Source of the DNA: Cellulomonas taurus
GTDB lineage: Bacteria > Actinomycetota > Actinomycetes > Actinomycetales > Cellulomonadaceae
Direction: 5' to 3'
Assembly (NCBI RefSeq): GCF_012931845.1
Contig: NZ_CP051884.1
Location: forward strand, 1,922,001 to 1,986,000
Length of the DNA: 64,000 bases
Shown here: positions 51,501-59,845 of the stretch, in pieces
Numbering within the stretch: position 1 is the first letter of the stretch
How the letters are laid out: the number at the start of each line of letters is the position of its first letter
The notes under the pieces: generated by a model
Told to the model about the DNA's origin: nothing
Databases searched by the model: none
Seen by the model: the letters and a program-made list of their open reading frames with translations, nothing else
Position numbers and translations under genes: made by a program

Positions 51501-51564
51501 CGACGGCAGCAATCACGCGCCGCCGACCCCAGCGGGCTGGATGAAACGAACGAGTCCCGGACAC
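48505..51564 (-). CDS. Large extracellular single-span protein of the type VII locus
   Basis: 1019 residues from the GTG at 51564 (AAGGGG at 5 bp). Basic N-terminus (RWGRRR), one hydrophobic segment (about 17-36) that may be a cleavable signal (RPAAA-NEQ) or an anchor, then ~980 extracellular residues. Two beta-rich blocks (about 45-250) are followed by long alternating coiled-coil/helical stretches rich in Gln, Ser and Thr, with scattered Cys. I recognise no named domain. Its place and size recall EsaA/YueB, the long extracellular component of T7SSb, but the C-terminal membrane spans of EsaA are absent. It shares one base with the lipoprotein start (TGATG). Confidence 0.82.
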   Translation of the reverse strand: MSGTRSFHPARWGRRRVIAAVAILAILAILATVFLTRPAAANEQYGLQTINVGMDTNTTITSVRTASVTKDADDHVTETVVDIDPTDAVADLPVRVQTSWWHDGAAGTDLSALTGKSGRFVVQVSVQDLTAEATELSFETDGAHYRQQALVGVPLTVVASASVGSGDRVVQVADGADDTRVTNGVLAETTDTGRAVQWAAFLAPPMLSPTADFTLVIDTQDFQAPDFDITVQPGLVTDPSVSALVDRAFGADGYSAQLESSTISLVQNVNGQLTEALRFVDEVHETLEQDVSQLGEQTYGELESSAQTVLDHLESTAADLESILGSTQNGIQQVGMQTHSGIEAVSRSMTAILGNTRSAPAMTPTAIAGCSVTMPALAEGEDRTVAATVFVADAQLRAITDLFASGNRAPDDNCRTALQEMVRATIGDPSVLDDPDAMAGCVATPADQRTVACTLAVARRALEDDLGELAAISTQVRESYDQLPVQGLNSALSGVDGLAATLSSLRDRLVAASGDASSVSSDLAAWAQETAALVDSARETTRSARTQVEAARTAVSTLRATRDALYAGLFGGSDAVAGRLDAIAAANTGTPSVGEWFVDSEYAAGLTALVTSVDGCAADWATELSAFSSAEEIVAALGQLDVAGCPARDLAVASQDMVTGYALTVGTITAMDADADAATDTLAALRTSFDTLDVAIGEVESLTVDGGTLSAALTALSDPDGTSGVLIELADRVQTLADSASAGDMSALAADLADLVTIVQGIWPDDAVQPLTGTGSCSADAAQPPTAAGQSVIWLSNRLLCVQHTLGERLTVLDNQIDTTTRSTDSQLALTATQTQSALDRAQAQIDLMSGELASNLDQQRAAATEGSLAMIAASQAQMTQELDAILASYDLTSSQVLQQLTDSMQRSASQSTQVAATLDEAFTNLLANLGSPDPTSRGGMLGKLHSITTQVGETGTVLDAVGTTTTAYGNVRSGELRDIDLRAAQFDAAEARRASYRPFAQVDDDLETVFVFQLRGEH

Positions 51565-51903
51565 ACGATCCCCTTGGAGTGACGGGTGACGACCGACGGA
51601 AACCGCCGAGTCGCACGGCACAGTGACAACGAGATCGTAACGTATCCGCAGCTCAGAGCGCGTTGACTCGCATCGTCGAACACCTAGGTGACACCACTCA
51701 GTTAAGCGATCGACCACCTAGTCAGACCGTCGCGAACACCCACATCATTCGGACATACCGCCATGTTCGCCGAACACGCGACGGTCGCCACACTCAAAAA
51801 CCGTTCACAGTCGCGAACAGCGCCACATGCGGTCAACCACGACGGCTATCCTGCACCGCCCGGGCATTTTCCGTCCGTTCGATCACCACACAGGGGAGAA
51901 TTC
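51565..51903. promoter_or_regulatory. Divergent control region of the type VII locus
   Basis: 339 bp without a gene, between the two divergent operons. It contains the palindrome CACCTAGGTG (51681-51690) with a half copy CCACCTAG near 51714, a perfect 10-bp inverted repeat GACCGTCGCG (51725-51734) / CGCGACGGTC (51777-51786), and four direct copies of CGAACA (51677, 51733, 51771, 51814). The region is less GC-rich than its surroundings. These elements are probably binding sites for a regulator encoded elsewhere. Promoter boxes cannot be assigned with confidence. Confidence 0.65.
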
Positions 51904-52200
51904 ATGGCCAACTTGAACGTCAGCTACGCCGAGCTCGACAGCGCCGCCAACCAGCTGACCTCCGGTCAGTCACAGCTCGAGCAGCAGCTGCACCAGCTGC
52001 AGTCCTTCATCCAGAACCTGGTCTCGTCCGGCTTCGTCACCGACCAGGCGTCGGGTGCCTTCAACGAGACCTACGAGAAGTTCAACACCGCTGCCAGGAG
52101 CACGGTGGCGAACCTGGAGATCCTGGCCCAGAACCTGCGGACCACCGCCCAGGTGCTGCAGGACACCGACCAGCAGATCGCCTCCCAGCTGCGCGGCTGA
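51904..52200 (+). CDS. WXG100-family secreted protein (EsxA-like)
   Basis: 98 residues forming a helical hairpin: helix 1 (SYAELDSAANQLTSGQSQLE), a turn NLVSSGFVTDQASGAF where the W-x-G motif is replaced by S-G-F as in one actinobacterial subgroup, and helix 2 ending in DTDQQIASQL. WXG100 proteins are exported as dimers by EssC/EccC. It is the first gene of the plus-strand T7SS operon, separated from essC by a strong hairpin, which suits high expression of a secreted structural or effector partner. Confidence 0.93.
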   Translation: MANLNVSYAELDSAANQLTSGQSQLEQQLHQLQSFIQNLVSSGFVTDQASGAFNETYEKFNTAARSTVANLEILAQNLRTTAQVLQDTDQQIASQLRG

Positions 52201-52244
52201 GCCACCCCGGGTCGCGGGCGCGTCCCGCCCGATGACCTCACGTC

Positions 52245-52280
52245 CACGACCGCCCCCCTCAGCTGAGGGGGGCGGTCGTG
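52245..52280. terminator. Perfect 36-bp palindrome between the WXG100 and EssC genes
   Basis: Both 18-bp halves match without mismatch (centre at 52262/52263). The RNA would fold into a very stable GC-rich hairpin with a tiny loop. There is no T-run. It would attenuate transcription so that the WXG100 protein is made in excess over the ATPase, or protect the upstream mRNA. Confidence 0.88.
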
Positions 52281-52317
52281 CTGGTACCAGCACACCCGGC
52301 ATCTGCCCTGAGGAACC

Positions 52318-55300
52318 ATGCGCACGCGAGTCGTCCTGCGCCGTCCGAACGCGACGGCGACCCCGGTCACCATCACCACCGACGCCACCGCCACCGCCGG
52401 CGACCTCGCCGACGCGCTGGTCCGCGCCGATCCGAGTTCGGCTGTCGACGGTGCTCCCGAGCTTCGCATCCATCGACCCGACGACGTGGACTTCCGCCGG
52501 ATCCGCCGGGCGACCAGCCTCACCGAGGCGGGCTTCCGTGCCGGCTCGACCATCGTGGTCTCCGCGCGCGACGCCTCGGAGGGCACCTCGGGCTCGGTGG
52601 CGGTCGCTCGACTGGTCGTGGTGGCGGGCCCCGACTCCGGTCGCGAGATCGAGCTCGGTGCGGGCATCGCCACCATCGGCCGGGGAGCCGACTGCGACCT
52701 CCAGCTGACCGACTCGCAGGTCTCCCGGCTGCACGCCCGCCTCCTGGTCGGCGACCAGATCGAGATCATCGACGCCGGGTCGGCCAACGGTGTGCTGATC
52801 GGCGACGGCCCGGTCACCCGGGGGGTGGTGCGCCCGGACGACATCATCGTGCTCGGCACCACCCAGCTCCAGGTCCTGGTCATCGACCCCGACGCCTCCC
52901 AGCACAAGGTCGGTGCGACCGGCGCTGTCCTCGCCTTCAACCGCTCACCCCGACTCGTCGAGCGCTACCCCGAGCGCAACGTGCCCGCACCCGAGGTGCC
53001 CACACCGCCGCAGCCGACGAAGTTCCCGATGCTGGCACTGGTCGCCCCGGTGATCATGGGCACGGTGGTGTTCAGCGTCACGCGCAACCCGATGTCGCTG
53101 ATGTTCGTCGTCCTGAGCCCGATGATGATGCTCGGCAACTGGTGGAGCGGTCGCAGCACCGGGCGCAAGAAGCTCGCGGCCGAGACCCTCGCCTTCACCG
53201 AGGGCCTGGACCTGCTGCGACAGCAGATCGCCACCGATCACGCCATCGAACGTGAAGCCCGCCTCGCCGAGTCCCCCGCCACCCGCGAGACCGTCGGGGC
53301 GGCCCTGGGCATGGCACCGGTGCTCTGGTCGGCCCGTCCCCGGGAAACCGGCTTCGGCTCGATCCGGCTCGGCACCGGGACCGCCCCGTCCCGCACCACC
53401 ATCGACGCCCCGCCGCGCGGCCAGGCCGATGCCACGATGTGGGCCGAGCTCCAGGCGGCGATGGCCGAGATGGCAGACGTTCCGGATGTCCCGCACGTCG
53501 CCGAGCTCACCGCACTCGGGGTGCTGGGTATCGCCGGAGAGCTCGCCGCCGCCGAACCCGTCGCCCGCGCGATCATGGCGCAGATCGCCTGCCTGCACTC
53601 GCCCGCCGAGCTGGTGATCGCCGGCGTCGCCTCCCACACCAGCGCCGCGCGCTGGGAGTGGCTGTCCTGGCTACCGCACGTGGATTCGTCGCACTCCCCG
53701 CTGTCGGCACACCTCGCGACCAGCCCGGCGGCCTGTGCCACCGTCGTCACCCAGCTCGAGGAGCTGATCGCCGCGCGGCTGGGCGTGGGCGGTGCGCGCA
53801 ACGACCCCGCCCTGCCCTGGGTGGTCCTGCTGGTCGAGGACGACGCGCCGGCCGAACGCGGGCGTCTGGTCCGGATCGCCGAGGAAGGCCTGGCCGCCGG
53901 AGTGCTCGTGATCTGGCGCGCCGACACCCAGCGTCGGCTGCCGGCCTCGTGCCGCGCCGTCCTGGTCACCGAGGGCACGGGTGCCCGCACCGGCCGGACC
54001 GAGGACGGCATCTGGTACGACATCGTCCCCGAAACCCTGGATGCCGAGGCCGCGATGACTCTGGCCCGGCACCTGGCTGGTGTCACCGACGCCGGTGCCC
54101 TCACCGTCGACGAATCCGACCTGCCCCGAGCCGTCGGTTACCTCGCCGTCGCCGGAGCCGAGATCGCCTCCGACCCACGCGCCGTCATCGAGCAGTGGAA
54201 CGAGACCGGGTCCATCCTCAACCGCACTGGCGACCCCGTGCGCCGCAGCTCCGACGCCCACCTACGCGGCATCATCGGCCAAGGCACCGACGGCGAATTC
54301 GTCCTCGACCTGCGCTCCCAAGGCCCACATGCCCTGGTCGGCGGCACCACCGGAGCCGGGAAATCCGAGTTCCTGCAAGCCTGGGTGATGGGGATGGCAG
54401 CCGCCCACTCCCCCGACCGCGTCACCTTCCTGTTCGTCGACTACAAAGGCGGCGCCGCCTTCGCCGACTGCGTCAAACTCCCGCACACCGTAGGCCTGGT
54501 CACCGACCTCGCCGGACACCTGGTCCGCCGCGCCCTGACCTCGCTGCGCGCCGAACTGCGCTACCGCGAACACCTCCTGGCCCAAGCACAAGCCAAAGAC
54601 CTGCTCGCCCTCGAACGCACCGGCGACCCCCGCACCCCACCAGCCCTGATCATCGTCGTCGATGAATTCGCCGCCCTCGTCCACGAGATCCCCGAATTCG
54701 TCGACGGCGTCGTCGACGTCGCCCAACGCGGCCGCTCCCTGGGCCTGCACCTGGTCCTGGCCACCCAACGACCCGCCGGCGTCATCAAAGACAACCTGCG
54801 AGCCAACACCAACCTCCGCATCGCCCTACGCATGGCCGACGAATCCGACTCCTCCGACGTCCTGGGCACCCCCATGGCCGCCCACTTCGACCCCCGCATC
54901 CCCGGCCGCGGCGCCGTCCGCACCGGCCCCGGACGCCTCGCCATGTTCCAAACCGGCTACGTCGGCGGCCGCTCCGACTCCGCACCCCCACCCGTGTCCA
55001 TCGGCATCGAATCCCTCACCTTCGGACCCGGCGAAGAGTGGACCATCCCCCCAACACCCGAATCGCTGCTGCCCCGACCCGCCGACGGCCCCACCGACGC
55101 CGCCCGCATCGTCGAGACCCTGCGCCGCGCGGCCACCGAGGCCGGTATCCCCGCGCCCCGACGACCCTGGCTGGACGAAATGCCCGCCGTAATCGCCCTG
55201 GACACCGAATCCGGACACAACGACGGCGACCTGCCTCTGGGCATGATCGATGTCCCCGCCGACCAAGCGCAGGTCACCTTCCGCTACCGACCCGACGAGG

Positions 55301-56712
55301 AAGGCTCGTTCGCCGTTTACGGCAACTCCGGTGCCGGAAAATCCACCGTGCTGCGCTCCCTCGCCGTGGCCGCCGCCACCGCCCAAGGACACGTGCAGAT
55401 CTACGGACTGGACTTCGCCGGCGGGGCACTCGACATGCTTGATGCCCTGCCACAGGTCGGATCCATCGTCTCGGGCAATGACCTCGAACGGGTCCTGCGC
55501 GTCACCCACGACCTGGTCGACAACCTCGACGCCCGCGCCGAGACCTTCTCCGCAGCCCGCGCCTCCTCCGTCACCGACTACCGCCGACTCACCGGCAAAG
55601 ACGAACCCCGTATCTTCCTGCTCGTCGACGGACTCGGCGCACTACGCGAAGCCCTCGACGCCGATCCGCAGCGCAAGTCCGCCTCAGCCGCACTCTCACG
55701 ACTGGTCGCCGAGGGCCGCCCGCTCGGCATCCATGTGATCCTCTCCGCCGAACGCCCCAACGCGATGAGCTCCGCGATGGCCGCCTCCATCTCCAGCCGC
55801 ATGATCATGCGGCAGAGCGAAGAGAACACCTACGGCACCCTCGGCGTCGCCAAAGACGCTCTCGGCACCGACCCACTCCCCGGACGCGCAGTCATGGCCG
55901 GCACCAGCGACGAAATCCAGGTCGCCGTACCCGACGGCATCGTCGACACCGCCCACCAGTCCCAAGTGATCGAACGCATCGGCGAGCGACTGCGCACGGA
56001 CGCCACAACCCCCGCGGCACCGGAAGTGCGCCGACTGGAGATCATGATTTCTGCCAGTGCCATGCCGTCATCGGTCGGAGACGATCCCGTCCTCGGTGTC
56101 CCAGAAACCACCCTGCGCCCCCTGGGATTCGAACGCCGCGGTGCACTCCTGATCGCAGGAATGCCCGGGTCTGGACGAACCACCACCGTGATCAGCATGG
56201 CGTACTCGCTCAAGCGCCACATGCCCGACGCTCCCCTCTACTACATAGGAGGACGACGCAGTCCGGCCTTCCAGAACGACGTCTGGACCCAAGCGGTCCG
56301 GCGCGCGGAACACATCAAGACGCTCCTCGACGAACTGCAACCACACCTGGACACACCCGCCGAGGACGGCCAGCCCCTCACCCTGATGATCGAAGCGATC
56401 GGCGACCTCGCCGGAGGCGAGCACGAACTCGCGCTCGCTGCGGCGGTGCGTGCAGCCAAGCGCAACGGACACCTGATCATCGCTGAATCCGAGACACCCA
56501 CCTGGACCACGATGTCCAGCACCCTCAGCGAAATCCGTGCATCGCGGCGCGGAATCGTCCTGCAACCCGCACAAGAAGACGGTGCCAGCGTTCTCAGAGT
56601 CGGATTCCCTCGCCTACGCACCGCCGACTTCCCGCCCGGCCGCGGCATGTACGTCGCCTCCGGCACCATCACCACCGTCCAGATCCCGTACCCCTTCACC
56701 AGCATCGACTGA
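52318..56712 (+). CDS. essC: EssC-type FtsK/SpoIIIE ATPase of type VII secretion
   Basis: 1464 residues. An N-terminal ubiquitin- or FHA-like region (1-85) is followed by a clear FHA domain (about 95-190: IGRGADCDL, VSRLHARL, ANGVLIG), two close membrane spans (about 237-274), and three FtsK-type ATPase domains. D1 has Walker A GGTTGAGKS (about 674-682) and Walker B IIVVDEF (about 776). D2 has YGNSGAGKS (about 1001). D3 has GMPGSGRTT (about 1280), where Arg replaces the Walker lysine. N-terminal FHA domains are the hallmark of T7SSb EssC and are absent from mycobacterial EccC. It is the motor and substrate receptor. No EccB/D/E, EssA or YukD-like genes are visible in the window. Confidence 0.93.
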   Translation: MRTRVVLRRPNATATPVTITTDATATAGDLADALVRADPSSAVDGAPELRIHRPDDVDFRRIRRATSLTEAGFRAGSTIVVSARDASEGTSGSVAVARLVVVAGPDSGREIELGAGIATIGRGADCDLQLTDSQVSRLHARLLVGDQIEIIDAGSANGVLIGDGPVTRGVVRPDDIIVLGTTQLQVLVIDPDASQHKVGATGAVLAFNRSPRLVERYPERNVPAPEVPTPPQPTKFPMLALVAPVIMGTVVFSVTRNPMSLMFVVLSPMMMLGNWWSGRSTGRKKLAAETLAFTEGLDLLRQQIATDHAIEREARLAESPATRETVGAALGMAPVLWSARPRETGFGSIRLGTGTAPSRTTIDAPPRGQADATMWAELQAAMAEMADVPDVPHVAELTALGVLGIAGELAAAEPVARAIMAQIACLHSPAELVIAGVASHTSAARWEWLSWLPHVDSSHSPLSAHLATSPAACATVVTQLEELIAARLGVGGARNDPALPWVVLLVEDDAPAERGRLVRIAEEGLAAGVLVIWRADTQRRLPASCRAVLVTEGTGARTGRTEDGIWYDIVPETLDAEAAMTLARHLAGVTDAGALTVDESDLPRAVGYLAVAGAEIASDPRAVIEQWNETGSILNRTGDPVRRSSDAHLRGIIGQGTDGEFVLDLRSQGPHALVGGTTGAGKSEFLQAWVMGMAAAHSPDRVTFLFVDYKGGAAFADCVKLPHTVGLVTDLAGHLVRRALTSLRAELRYREHLLAQAQAKDLLALERTGDPRTPPALIIVVDEFAALVHEIPEFVDGVVDVAQRGRSLGLHLVLATQRPAGVIKDNLRANTNLRIALRMADESDSSDVLGTPMAAHFDPRIPGRGAVRTGPGRLAMFQTGYVGGRSDSAPPPVSIGIESLTFGPGEEWTIPPTPESLLPRPADGPTDAARIVETLRRAATEAGIPAPRRPWLDEMPAVIALDTESGHNDGDLPLGMIDVPADQAQVTFRYRPDEEGSFAVYGNSGAGKSTVLRSLAVAAATAQGHVQIYGLDFAGGALDMLDALPQVGSIVSGNDLERVLRVTHDLVDNLDARAETFSAARASSVTDYRRLTGKDEPRIFLLVDGLGALREALDADPQRKSASAALSRLVAEGRPLGIHVILSAERPNAMSSAMAASISSRMIMRQSEENTYGTLGVAKDALGTDPLPGRAVMAGTSDEIQVAVPDGIVDTAHQSQVIERIGERLRTDATTPAAPEVRRLEIMISASAMPSSVGDDPVLGVPETTLRPLGFERRGALLIAGMPGSGRTTTVISMAYSLKRHMPDAPLYYIGGRRSPAFQNDVWTQAVRRAEHIKTLLDELQPHLDTPAEDGQPLTLMIEAIGDLAGGEHELALAAAVRAAKRNGHLIIAESETPTWTTMSSTLSEIRASRRGIVLQPAQEDGASVLRVGFPRLRTADFPPGRGMYVASGTITTVQIPYPFTSID

Positions 56713-56720
56713 GGCACACC

Positions 56721-56984
56721 ATGGCAACCCTCCGCTTCGACGACGCCACGATCCGCGAGATCGGGGCCAGTCTCACATCCAACTCACAGAGCCTGGACTA
56801 CACCACGCAATGGAACAACGCTTGCGACCTCGGCGACGAAGGGCTCAACGACTTACTGGCCCAGGTCCGCTCGACGATCAACAACGGTACCCATGGCGCG
56901 CAGACCGCATTGTTCTCCCTCGGCAGTGCCGCGATCGACAGTGCCGATGCGTGGACCGCGGCCGACCAAGCACAGGCAGGCTGA
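56721..56984 (+). CDS. Small helical type VII partner protein
   Basis: 87 residues, mostly alpha-helical with a central NNACDLGDEGLNDLLAQVRSTINN turn region and an Ala-rich C-terminus. No named family is recognised. It is 8 bp after essC and 2 bp before the WXG-headed substrate gene. Small helical proteins encoded just before LXG/WXG effectors in T7SSb loci are usually the targeting partners (Lap type), and that role is inferred here. Confidence 0.75.
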   Translation: MATLRFDDATIREIGASLTSNSQSLDYTTQWNNACDLGDEGLNDLLAQVRSTINNGTHGAQTALFSLGSAAIDSADAWTAADQAQAG

Positions 56985-56986
56985 TC

Positions 56987-59071
56987 ATGTCCCAATGGAA
57001 TAAGAACCACCCCGGCGAAGGCCAGCCCGGCGAAGTCACCACCGCAGCGACCACCATCCGGGAGATCGCCACCAAACTCGAGCAGGTCAAAGACAAGCTC
57101 AGCGCCGAGACAGCACGCGTCACCGACGCCACCTGGCAAGGCACCTCCGGCACCACCTTCCGCGACCGGGCCATCAGCACCCAGACGGACCTGCACCTGT
57201 TCGCACAGTGGCTCACCGACACCGAGACCGCGCTCAACGTCTACGGGCCTGGCCTGACGGACATCAAAACCCAACAAGCACACCTGCGTGCCAAGATCAA
57301 AGCCGACGAAGAAGAGAAGGCGGCCGCGCGCAACGGATCGACCGTCACCGCCGCGTACAGCACCGCCACTGCCGACCTCGCCGCCCATAGGACTCAGTGG
57401 GACGCGCTCGAAACCCAACGCATCAACCTGAACGCGGCACTGCGAGGGCAGCTCTCGACGATGCCGTCGGTCAGCCTCATCCAACTCGGTGCTGTCATGG
57501 CGGCCTCCGGGCACAAAGCCGGCAAGCCTCTCACTAACAGCGACATCCTCACCGCCCTGATCGACAACAGCGAAGACATCGCCGACGGCAAGAATGACCC
57601 GACCACTCTCGCAGGCCTGGCCGAACTCCTCCGCTACACCACCATGGACCCGGAACTCGCCGATTCGTACATGCAAAAGACCGGCGGCACCGAGCTGACC
57701 AACTTGCTCGACCGACTCGACGTCATCGACGCTAACGGCGGAACACACCAAACCATCGTCGACATCCAGTGCCGACTGCGCACCACGTTCTCGGTCGCGT
57801 CAGCCACCTGGGACCGCGACGCAGCCGACTCATTCAACTCCGCCATGATGGAAGGCACCAACGCACCCCTGGCCGTCGCCTACCTCTATTACGACGCCGC
57901 CAACGCCCCCATGAGCCAGACCATGAGCCAATCCATCGCCGAGCTCATCCAGATCAAGGAACTCGCGGACGGACGACCGTGGGTCTGGAGCGGCAACGTC
58001 ACGGCGATGGCCGGGCAGATGGACGCGTTCGTGCTGACCAACGGAGTTGACCGCAGCACACTCGCCGACCCCGCATACAGCGCGCTCGTCCAGATCGCCA
58101 ACCAACCCGACGCAGCACTCGACTGGATCACCAGCGACGACCACCTGGAGTTCTGGTACTCACAACGAGACTGGAACCACGGCGAAGGTGCCAGCGCACC
58201 CTCCATCCTGTGGGCGTCCATCCAAGACACACCCGGCGCGCTCCTTGGCGAGGACTGCGACATCGACCGCGTCCGGCAACTCGCCAAGGCTAATGCCGAC
58301 ATCATCAACTACTGGAAAGACACCGTCCTCACTGGTAAATCGAGCATCAATGAAGACGGGCTCCAGGCCCTTGCGCACGTTGTGACCACCCAGATGCCCT
58401 ATTGGATCGAAACCGGAATCTGGCAGGTCAACGGGTTGAAAGAAGGCGCACGATACGACCCGAGGCAGGAAATCGACTGGATGAACGGGATCACCGGACC
58501 CGCGTGCGTCATCTCTGACAGGGCTCTGATCGATTTGCTCCGCTTGATCAGCAATTCCGACACTGCGACGGAGACCGTGATCGAGGGAACAGAAGGCCTT
58601 GCGCACGCAATGATGACCAACACCCAAGGTCAGATCGAAGCCAGTAGTTACAGCGAATCCCTGGGCAAGGTCGCAGCCATCTATGGGCTGATCGACGGAT
58701 CTGGGATCGCGCATTCGCTAGCGGCAGCACAACTACACGATGCCATCGCCCAAGGCTGGATCGACTCACTCTCGTTTGCGTCTGGATTCGCCCCCGGCGG
58801 CACGGTCAAGGACGCAATCGCCGCCGGCGGCGCGACCGTGGCTTCCAACGCCTGGGCCGACACCTACGCCACCCGAGTGAGTGAACTATTCAATGGCACC
58901 AATCCCAACGACCAACAACTAGAAGAAACCCGCAACAGCCAACTCGCCGACCTCGCTAACCAATTCATCCCCGTGGAGATCCTTGCGAATAAGGAGGGTG
59001 GCTCTCAAGACTTTGCCGACGAGGCTGCGTCCCGCTACGAACTCAACCGCTACCCCGGAGCCATGTCGTGA
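56987..59071 (+). CDS. Large WXG-headed putative type VII substrate
   Basis: 694 residues. Residues 1-100 form an Esx-like helical hairpin with W50-Q-G52 in DATWQGTSG. A second coiled segment (100-160) is followed by a ~530-residue helical, Trp-containing domain without a catalytic motif I know. It may belong to the DUF6571-type actinobacterial proteins, but this is uncertain. Position after the partner gene suggests it is exported. The last 59 codons occur again, damaged, at 60674. The base composition of its second half is clearly lower in GC than the operon's first genes, which suggests replacement of this part by transfer. The 3' end overlaps the lipoprotein gene (ATG inside the last codons). 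Confidence 0.8.
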   Translation: MSQWNKNHPGEGQPGEVTTAATTIREIATKLEQVKDKLSAETARVTDATWQGTSGTTFRDRAISTQTDLHLFAQWLTDTETALNVYGPGLTDIKTQQAHLRAKIKADEEEKAAARNGSTVTAAYSTATADLAAHRTQWDALETQRINLNAALRGQLSTMPSVSLIQLGAVMAASGHKAGKPLTNSDILTALIDNSEDIADGKNDPTTLAGLAELLRYTTMDPELADSYMQKTGGTELTNLLDRLDVIDANGGTHQTIVDIQCRLRTTFSVASATWDRDAADSFNSAMMEGTNAPLAVAYLYYDAANAPMSQTMSQSIAELIQIKELADGRPWVWSGNVTAMAGQMDAFVLTNGVDRSTLADPAYSALVQIANQPDAALDWITSDDHLEFWYSQRDWNHGEGASAPSILWASIQDTPGALLGEDCDIDRVRQLAKANADIINYWKDTVLTGKSSINEDGLQALAHVVTTQMPYWIETGIWQVNGLKEGARYDPRQEIDWMNGITGPACVISDRALIDLLRLISNSDTATETVIEGTEGLAHAMMTNTQGQIEASSYSESLGKVAAIYGLIDGSGIAHSLAAAQLHDAIAQGWIDSLSFASGFAPGGTVKDAIAAGGATVASNAWADTYATRVSELFNGTNPNDQQLEETRNSQLADLANQFIPVEILANKEGGSQDFADEAASRYELNRYPGAMS

Positions 59072-59766
59072 ACCGCCGCCCCACATTCATCGCCGTAATC
59101 TGCACAGCCGCCGCCGTAGTTGCTGGTTGTGCAAGCCCTCAAACCTGGCCATCCCAAGATGCCAACGGCTTGCACATCCCATCCATCGTCTGGCCCGAAG
59201 GCCCACCAAAACTTGAGGACGAACGCGTTTCCACAATCATCAACGCCGAGGTGATCCTCGCGGCCGCCAACAACGCCCACGACTATTCCAGCCCCACATT
59301 GCGTCTATACCTCACCGAGGAATACATCAGACGCCAAGCCAAACTCTCTGGCGGGTCTGCTGTCGACCCCGGCGGTGCCTCCGCTGACTTTCCCTACTAT
59401 TTCACAGCAGGTCCAGACCCGTTGAAAGTCGAAGAAGTCCGAGACACCGGTACTGGAGCCGAAGTCGACGTTTGCACCGGCGGGGGTGGCTATCCGTGGA
59501 TCAACAACAATGATGATGTAAATCCTGTCGCATATCTGGGTGAACACAAAACTGGCGTCGCTTGGATCTATGTCCTCACGCGGCAATCGGACGGCACGCT
59601 TCTCGTCTCTGACTCACATCTCCGCAGCGCGGACGACTGCAGTACCAACAATATCAAGTATGGGATCTTCGACCCGCAGCCACCCTACGGTGACGTAGTG
59701 CACGAGGACGAGTTTATCCAGCCCGACGGATCCCACGGCCGTCTAGACGAAGGTGACGCTTCCTGA
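59068..59766 (+). CDS. Lipoprotein of the duplicated pair, copy A
   Basis: 232 residues, lipobox VVAGC with Cys21. No family is recognised. Residues 22-95 and 185-232 are almost identical to copy B, while the centre (about 96-185) is divergent. The gene starts inside the end of the substrate gene (4-bp overlap), so it is translationally coupled to it. A surface lipoprotein coupled to a secreted protein could be an immunity or anchoring partner; that is inference. Confidence 0.85.
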   Translation: MNRRPTFIAVICTAAAVVAGCASPQTWPSQDANGLHIPSIVWPEGPPKLEDERVSTIINAEVILAAANNAHDYSSPTLRLYLTEEYIRRQAKLSGGSAVDPGGASADFPYYFTAGPDPLKVEEVRDTGTGAEVDVCTGGGGYPWINNNDDVNPVAYLGEHKTGVAWIYVLTRQSDGTLLVSDSHLRSADDCSTNNIKYGIFDPQPPYGDVVHEDEFIQPDGSHGRLDEGDAS

Positions 59767-59845
59767 TACGTCGTCCCTACAACATTTTCAAGCCAGGCGA
59801 GAACGGGAATCACAATACGGGATCGGCCATGAGAGGAGACGTGTC

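Noticed and set aside
51677..51819. CGAACA copies upstream of the WXG100 gene as SOS boxes
   Set aside because: None has the matching GTTCG half at the required 4-base spacing.
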